A stretch of 64,000 nucleotides of DNA. Source: Paenibacillus macerans. GTDB taxonomy: Bacteria > Bacillota > Bacilli > Paenibacillales > Paenibacillaceae. The position numbers were made by a program, and so were the translations under genes. The stretch lies in the NCBI RefSeq assembly GCF_900454495.1, contig NZ_UGSI01000001.1, positions 4,156,501 to 4,220,500 on the forward strand. Direction: 5' to 3'. Position 1 is the first letter of the stretch. The number at the start of each line of letters is the position of its first letter. Shown here in pieces: positions 61,469 to 64,000 of the stretch. The notes under the pieces are model-generated. The model made no database searches. It was not told the origin of the DNA and saw only the letters and a list, made by a program, of their open reading frames with translations.

Positions 61469-62371
61469 ATGGAGATCAATGCGGGAACGGAACTTCAGCC
61501 ATTCAGCAGCCGTTTTAACAGCGAGCAGGACTGTATGGAGGCGCTGATCGCGATGAAGTGGCCAAGCGGCTTTGTCTGCCCGCGCTGCGCTCACACCCGG
61601 TGCAGCCGTCTGACTTCCCGGCATATCCCCTTATTCGAGTGCGGAAAGTGCAAGCATCAAACGTCGCCTTTGGTCGGCACGATTTTTGAAGGAACGCATT
61701 TGCCCTTGCTCAAGTGGTTCGAGGCCCTGGATTTATTCCTGCTTGAGGGAGGCATCTCGGCGCTGCGGCTGAGTAAGGTGGTCCGGGTCACCTACAAGAC
61801 CGCTTGGTCAATGCTGCACAAAATACGCCATGCCGTGGGGGAGTTCGATGCCCGGGAGCTGCTTTCCGGAGACGTGAAGGTGAACAGCGATCAGTATGGG
61901 CGTAATCCGTCCAGGTGTCAGCTTTCGCATCCGTATGCCTCGGCGGTCGTAGCCGGCTGCACGGTCACGGAGTCGGGCGAGCCGGAACAGGTCAAAATCC
62001 GCCTGGTGCCGCATAAGCGGGGAGGCGAAAAAAGGGCAGACCGTCACGATCTAACCGCGTTCATCAATGGGCATGTGGATGTCCGTACATCGGCGGTGCA
62101 GTCGTTCCCTCAGGCCTTTCGGCTGTATGCGCCCTTGCGGAGAGTGGTGAGAGAGGCGTGGGAATCGCTGAAGAGTACGTATGGAGCCTTGGGACTGAAG
62201 CATCTGCAGGCGTATCTGAACGAGTACACCGTACGCCGCCGGCTGCGCCTGCCCAAAGCGGAAGAAACGATGCGGCAGAAGTTGCTGCGCATGTGTGTGG
62301 CGATTCCGGCGATCCCTTACCGCCGGCTGATCGCGCGCCAACCGAACCAGCCCCTTGCGGTTGCGGCCTGA
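61469..62371 (+). CDS. IS1595 family transposase-like protein
   Basis: A 300-residue protein. The zinc-binding ribbon is CPRCAHTRCSR...FECGKCKHQTS (residues 31-60), then KWFEALDLFLLEGGISALRLSKVVRVTYKTAWSMLHKIRHA, typical of IS1595/IS1016. The region where family members have VDETYIGG reads VNSDQYGR, and the later Asn/Glu-Trp-Lys block reads REAWESLK with no Asn-x-x-Glu. These changes suggest that the active site differs or is lost, though related Paenibacillus proteins may also vary here. The start has a weak GGGGGCGAG site. Confidence 0.8.
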   Translation: MEINAGTELQPFSSRFNSEQDCMEALIAMKWPSGFVCPRCAHTRCSRLTSRHIPLFECGKCKHQTSPLVGTIFEGTHLPLLKWFEALDLFLLEGGISALRLSKVVRVTYKTAWSMLHKIRHAVGEFDARELLSGDVKVNSDQYGRNPSRCQLSHPYASAVVAGCTVTESGEPEQVKIRLVPHKRGGEKRADRHDLTAFINGHVDVRTSAVQSFPQAFRLYAPLRRVVREAWESLKSTYGALGLKHLQAYLNEYTVRRRLRLPKAEETMRQKLLRMCVAIPAIPYRRLIARQPNQPLAVAA

Positions 62372-62772
62372 TCGTGACGCTGGAACGGTAGGGGTTACTT
62401 GTTGTAGATCAATTTAATGGGTGGGATTAGCATGAACAGTACGGGCGTTGCTGCAGACGGAAGGGTTTAGGCTACAGCAAAATCACGGTCTTTTCGTTTC
62501 CTTCGCGTCTTATCCTTGATCTCCTGTCTTGCTCTATTGTCTAGGCTGTTTCACCTTCCCTAAACCTGATTCCTTCCCCTAAGCCCGTCTAAATTATTTC
62601 GAACCTATCTGCTTCTCCACCAAATATTTTTTCTCCCGAGCTTGTCTTTCTCTCTGCTACCTGATCAAACGGGATAATCGTGCAAAGTCTCCGGACAGCG
62701 AGTGTTGATCTGCCGCCCCCCCACTTCCCTAACCTCAAGCTTTCAAAGTTGAGTTATAAATTCCAGAATCTC

Positions 62773-62819
62773 AAAAAAACCGTCCCGAGACTTTCGATGC
62801 AGTCTTGAGACGGTTTTTG
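62773..62819. terminator. Rho-independent terminator, bidirectional
   Basis: AAAACCGTCCCGAGACT and AGTCTTGAGACGGTTTT form a long stem with one mismatch and A/T runs on both sides. It may serve the GH1 gene from the right. Confidence 0.85.
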
Positions 62820-62853
62820 ATCGACGATACAGGTCAAGATAAAGACAGCTCTC

Positions 62854-62871
62854 ATTGGAAATATCCAATAG
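62854..62871. repeat. Single palindrome of the E1 type
   Basis: ATTGGAAATATCCAATAG matches the E1 units at 1928-2107. Only one full unit is seen here, with GACGCCAC-like short repeats after it. Confidence 0.5.
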
Positions 62872-62960
62872 AATACGCTGCAAGTCGCCTGTTATGCTCC
62901 ACACCAATTACACGCCACTTGCAACCCATTTACACGCCACCTGCCGGCAGCGCCCGGTCC

Positions 62961-64000
62961 TTACTCCAGCCGCTCTCCATTCGAGGCGATTACCTGCTTA
63001 TACCAGTGGAAACTTTGCTTGCGGGAGCGGGCCAGCGTGCCCCGGCCTTCGTTGTCTTTATCGACGTAGATAAAGCCGTAGCGCTTCTTCATCTCGCCGG
63101 TTCCGGCGCTGACCAGGTCGATGCAGCCCCAGGGGGTATAGCCGATGAGGTCCACCCCGTCGGCGATCGCTTCCTTCATCGCCTTGATGTGCTCGCGCAG
63201 GTATTCGATCCGGTAATCGTCGTGAATCGAGCCGTCTTCCGCCACTGTATCGGCCGCGCCAAGACCATTTTCCACCACCATCAGCGGAATTTCGTAACGG
63301 TTGTAGATGTTGTTCAACGACCAGCGCAAGCCGGTCGGGTCAATTTGCCAATCCCAGGCGCTGGCTTGCAGGTAGGGATTTTTGAGCCCCAGCGATAAAT
63401 TTCCGCCCACCTGTTCATGCTCCGGGTCGGCGCTAACGCAAACCGAGGAGTAGTAGCTGAAAGTGTAGAAATCGACGCAGCCCGCTTTTAAAATCTCCTC
63501 GTCCCCATCCTCCATCACGATCTCGATGTTGTTTTCCCGGAAATACCGCTTGGCGAACCCGGGGTAGGCTCCCCGCACCTGCACGTCCGAGCACAGGAAG
63601 TTGCTGAGGTTATCCTTTTGCTGGGCCAGCAGGATATCGTCGGGGTGGCATGTCCGCGGATAGGAGCACATATAGGCGATCATGCAGCCGACCTTGAAAT
63701 CCTTATTGATGTCATGGGCCAGCTTCACGGCTTTAGCGCTGGCGACAAACTGATGGTGCAGCGCCTGATACAAGAGCCGCTGATCCGTTTTGGCCCCTTG
63801 CCCCAGCTCGGCCCCCTCCTCCGGCATGATGGCGCCGGCGATAAAGGAGCCGAACGGCATGGTCAGGATATTGATTTCATTAAAGGTCAGCCAATACTTG
63901 ACTACGTTTTTATACCGGTTAAAAATCACTTCGCAATACTTCACGTAAAAATCAATCAGTTTGCGGTTCGTCCATCCGTTGTATTGCTGGGCCAGATGCA
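62961..64000 (-). CDS. GH1 6-phospho-beta-glucosidase, 5' end beyond window
   Basis: The frame runs to the window end, where the sequence ...HLAQQYNGWTNRKLIDFYVKYC... continues into GH1 positions; the true start is beyond base 64000. About 346 residues are visible. The acid/base Glu is in the TFNEIN motif and the nucleophile Glu in VVENGLG. A Ser/Lys/Tyr phosphate-binding set near the C-terminus (LVSAGTGEMKKRYGFIYVD) indicates a 6-phospho-beta-glucosidase, which acts after PTS uptake of cellobiose, arbutin or salicin. No PTS gene is in the window. Confidence 0.9.
   Translation of the reverse strand, partial: HLAQQYNGWTNRKLIDFYVKYCEVIFNRYKNVVKYWLTFNEINILTMPFGSFIAGAIMPEEGAELGQGAKTDQRLLYQALHHQFVASAKAVKLAHDINKDFKVGCMIAYMCSYPRTCHPDDILLAQQKDNLSNFLCSDVQVRGAYPGFAKRYFRENNIEIVMEDGDEEILKAGCVDFYTFSYYSSVCVSADPEHEQVGGNLSLGLKNPYLQASAWDWQIDPTGLRWSLNNIYNRYEIPLMVVENGLGAADTVAEDGSIHDDYRIEYLREHIKAMKEAIADGVDLIGYTPWGCIDLVSAGTGEMKKRYGFIYVDKDNEGRGTLARSRKQSFHWYKQVIASNGERLE

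Larger units (their letters stand above)
61217..62715. mobile_element. IS1595-like insertion element
   Basis: Inverted repeats CTTTGCACGATTATTCC (61258-) and GGGATAATCGTGCAAAG (-62687) bound about 1430 bp with one transposase-like gene. Up to 31 positions of the two ends align. Similarity to the 238-bp derivative at 31086 extends further outwards, to about 61217 and 62715, so the true ends may lie there. No target duplication is evident. Confidence 0.75.

Noticed and set aside
61258..62687. Target-site duplication around the IS
   Set aside because: Flanks of eight bases at the obvious ends do not match, and the real ends are uncertain.

Overview
The window reads as chromosome of a moderately GC-rich, spore-forming Gram-positive, most likely Paenibacillus or a close relative. 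Pointers are a Spo0E-like phosphatase, a lipoteichoic acid synthase, a UgtP-like diacylglycerol glucosyltransferase, a caa3-type ctaCDEFG cluster with ctaM, a YtrA-type GntR/ABC operon, a RelQ-type alarmone synthetase, an ECF sigma/DUF4179 anti-sigma pair, strong AGGAGG-type ribosome binding sites and frequent GTG/TTG starts. I see no rRNA, tRNA, CRISPR array or prophage. The genes at both window edges are cut.

Layout. 1-10.9 kb: edge alpha/beta hydrolase, Spo0E-like protein, free-Met-R-sulfoxide reductase, a MutS2-like ATPase without Smr domain behind a long terminator-bearing leader, ltaS, a MATE exporter divergent from an AraC regulator, and a phosphodiester glycosidase-family protein. 11-17.3 kb: an alpha-glucoside uptake locus (lipoprotein binding protein, LacI regulator, two permeases, oligo-1,6-glucosidase) with four matching LacI operators. 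17.2-26.6 kb: SDR/TetR/MFS cluster, AIM24 pair, ECF sigma/anti-sigma, PadR divergent from a hydrolase. 26.7-31 kb: five-gene GntR/ABC operon. 31.7-37.7 kb: caa3 oxidase genes. 38-46 kb: methionine aminopeptidase, ugtP-like gene, guanine-riboswitch xpt-pbuX, zinc-ribbon protein, RelQ. 46-56 kb: decayed TetR gene, SNF2 helicase with a Ser/Gly-rich partner, RidA, HD-GYP and histidine kinase genes. 56.2-60.9 kb: a locus resembling the Listeria extracellular electron transfer system (two-repeat PplA-like lipoprotein, NDH-2 with membrane tail, two prenyl diphosphate synthase subunits). 61.2-62.7 kb: an IS1595-like element. The window ends in a GH1 6-phospho-beta-glucosidase gene.

The most unusual material is intergenic. 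Six spacers carry elements of about 180-200 bp built from four short palindromic units with a constant layout (unit, about 50 nt, unit, about 57-73 nt, unit, about 50 nt, unit), often beside locus-specific minisatellites. Four of the six sit between convergent genes, as BIME/REP elements do in enterobacteria. A 238-bp transposase-less derivative of the IS1595-like element lies 30 kb from the full copy. Together with the electron-transfer locus, which has a CRP/FNR-type site placed at about -41.5, these are the best leads.
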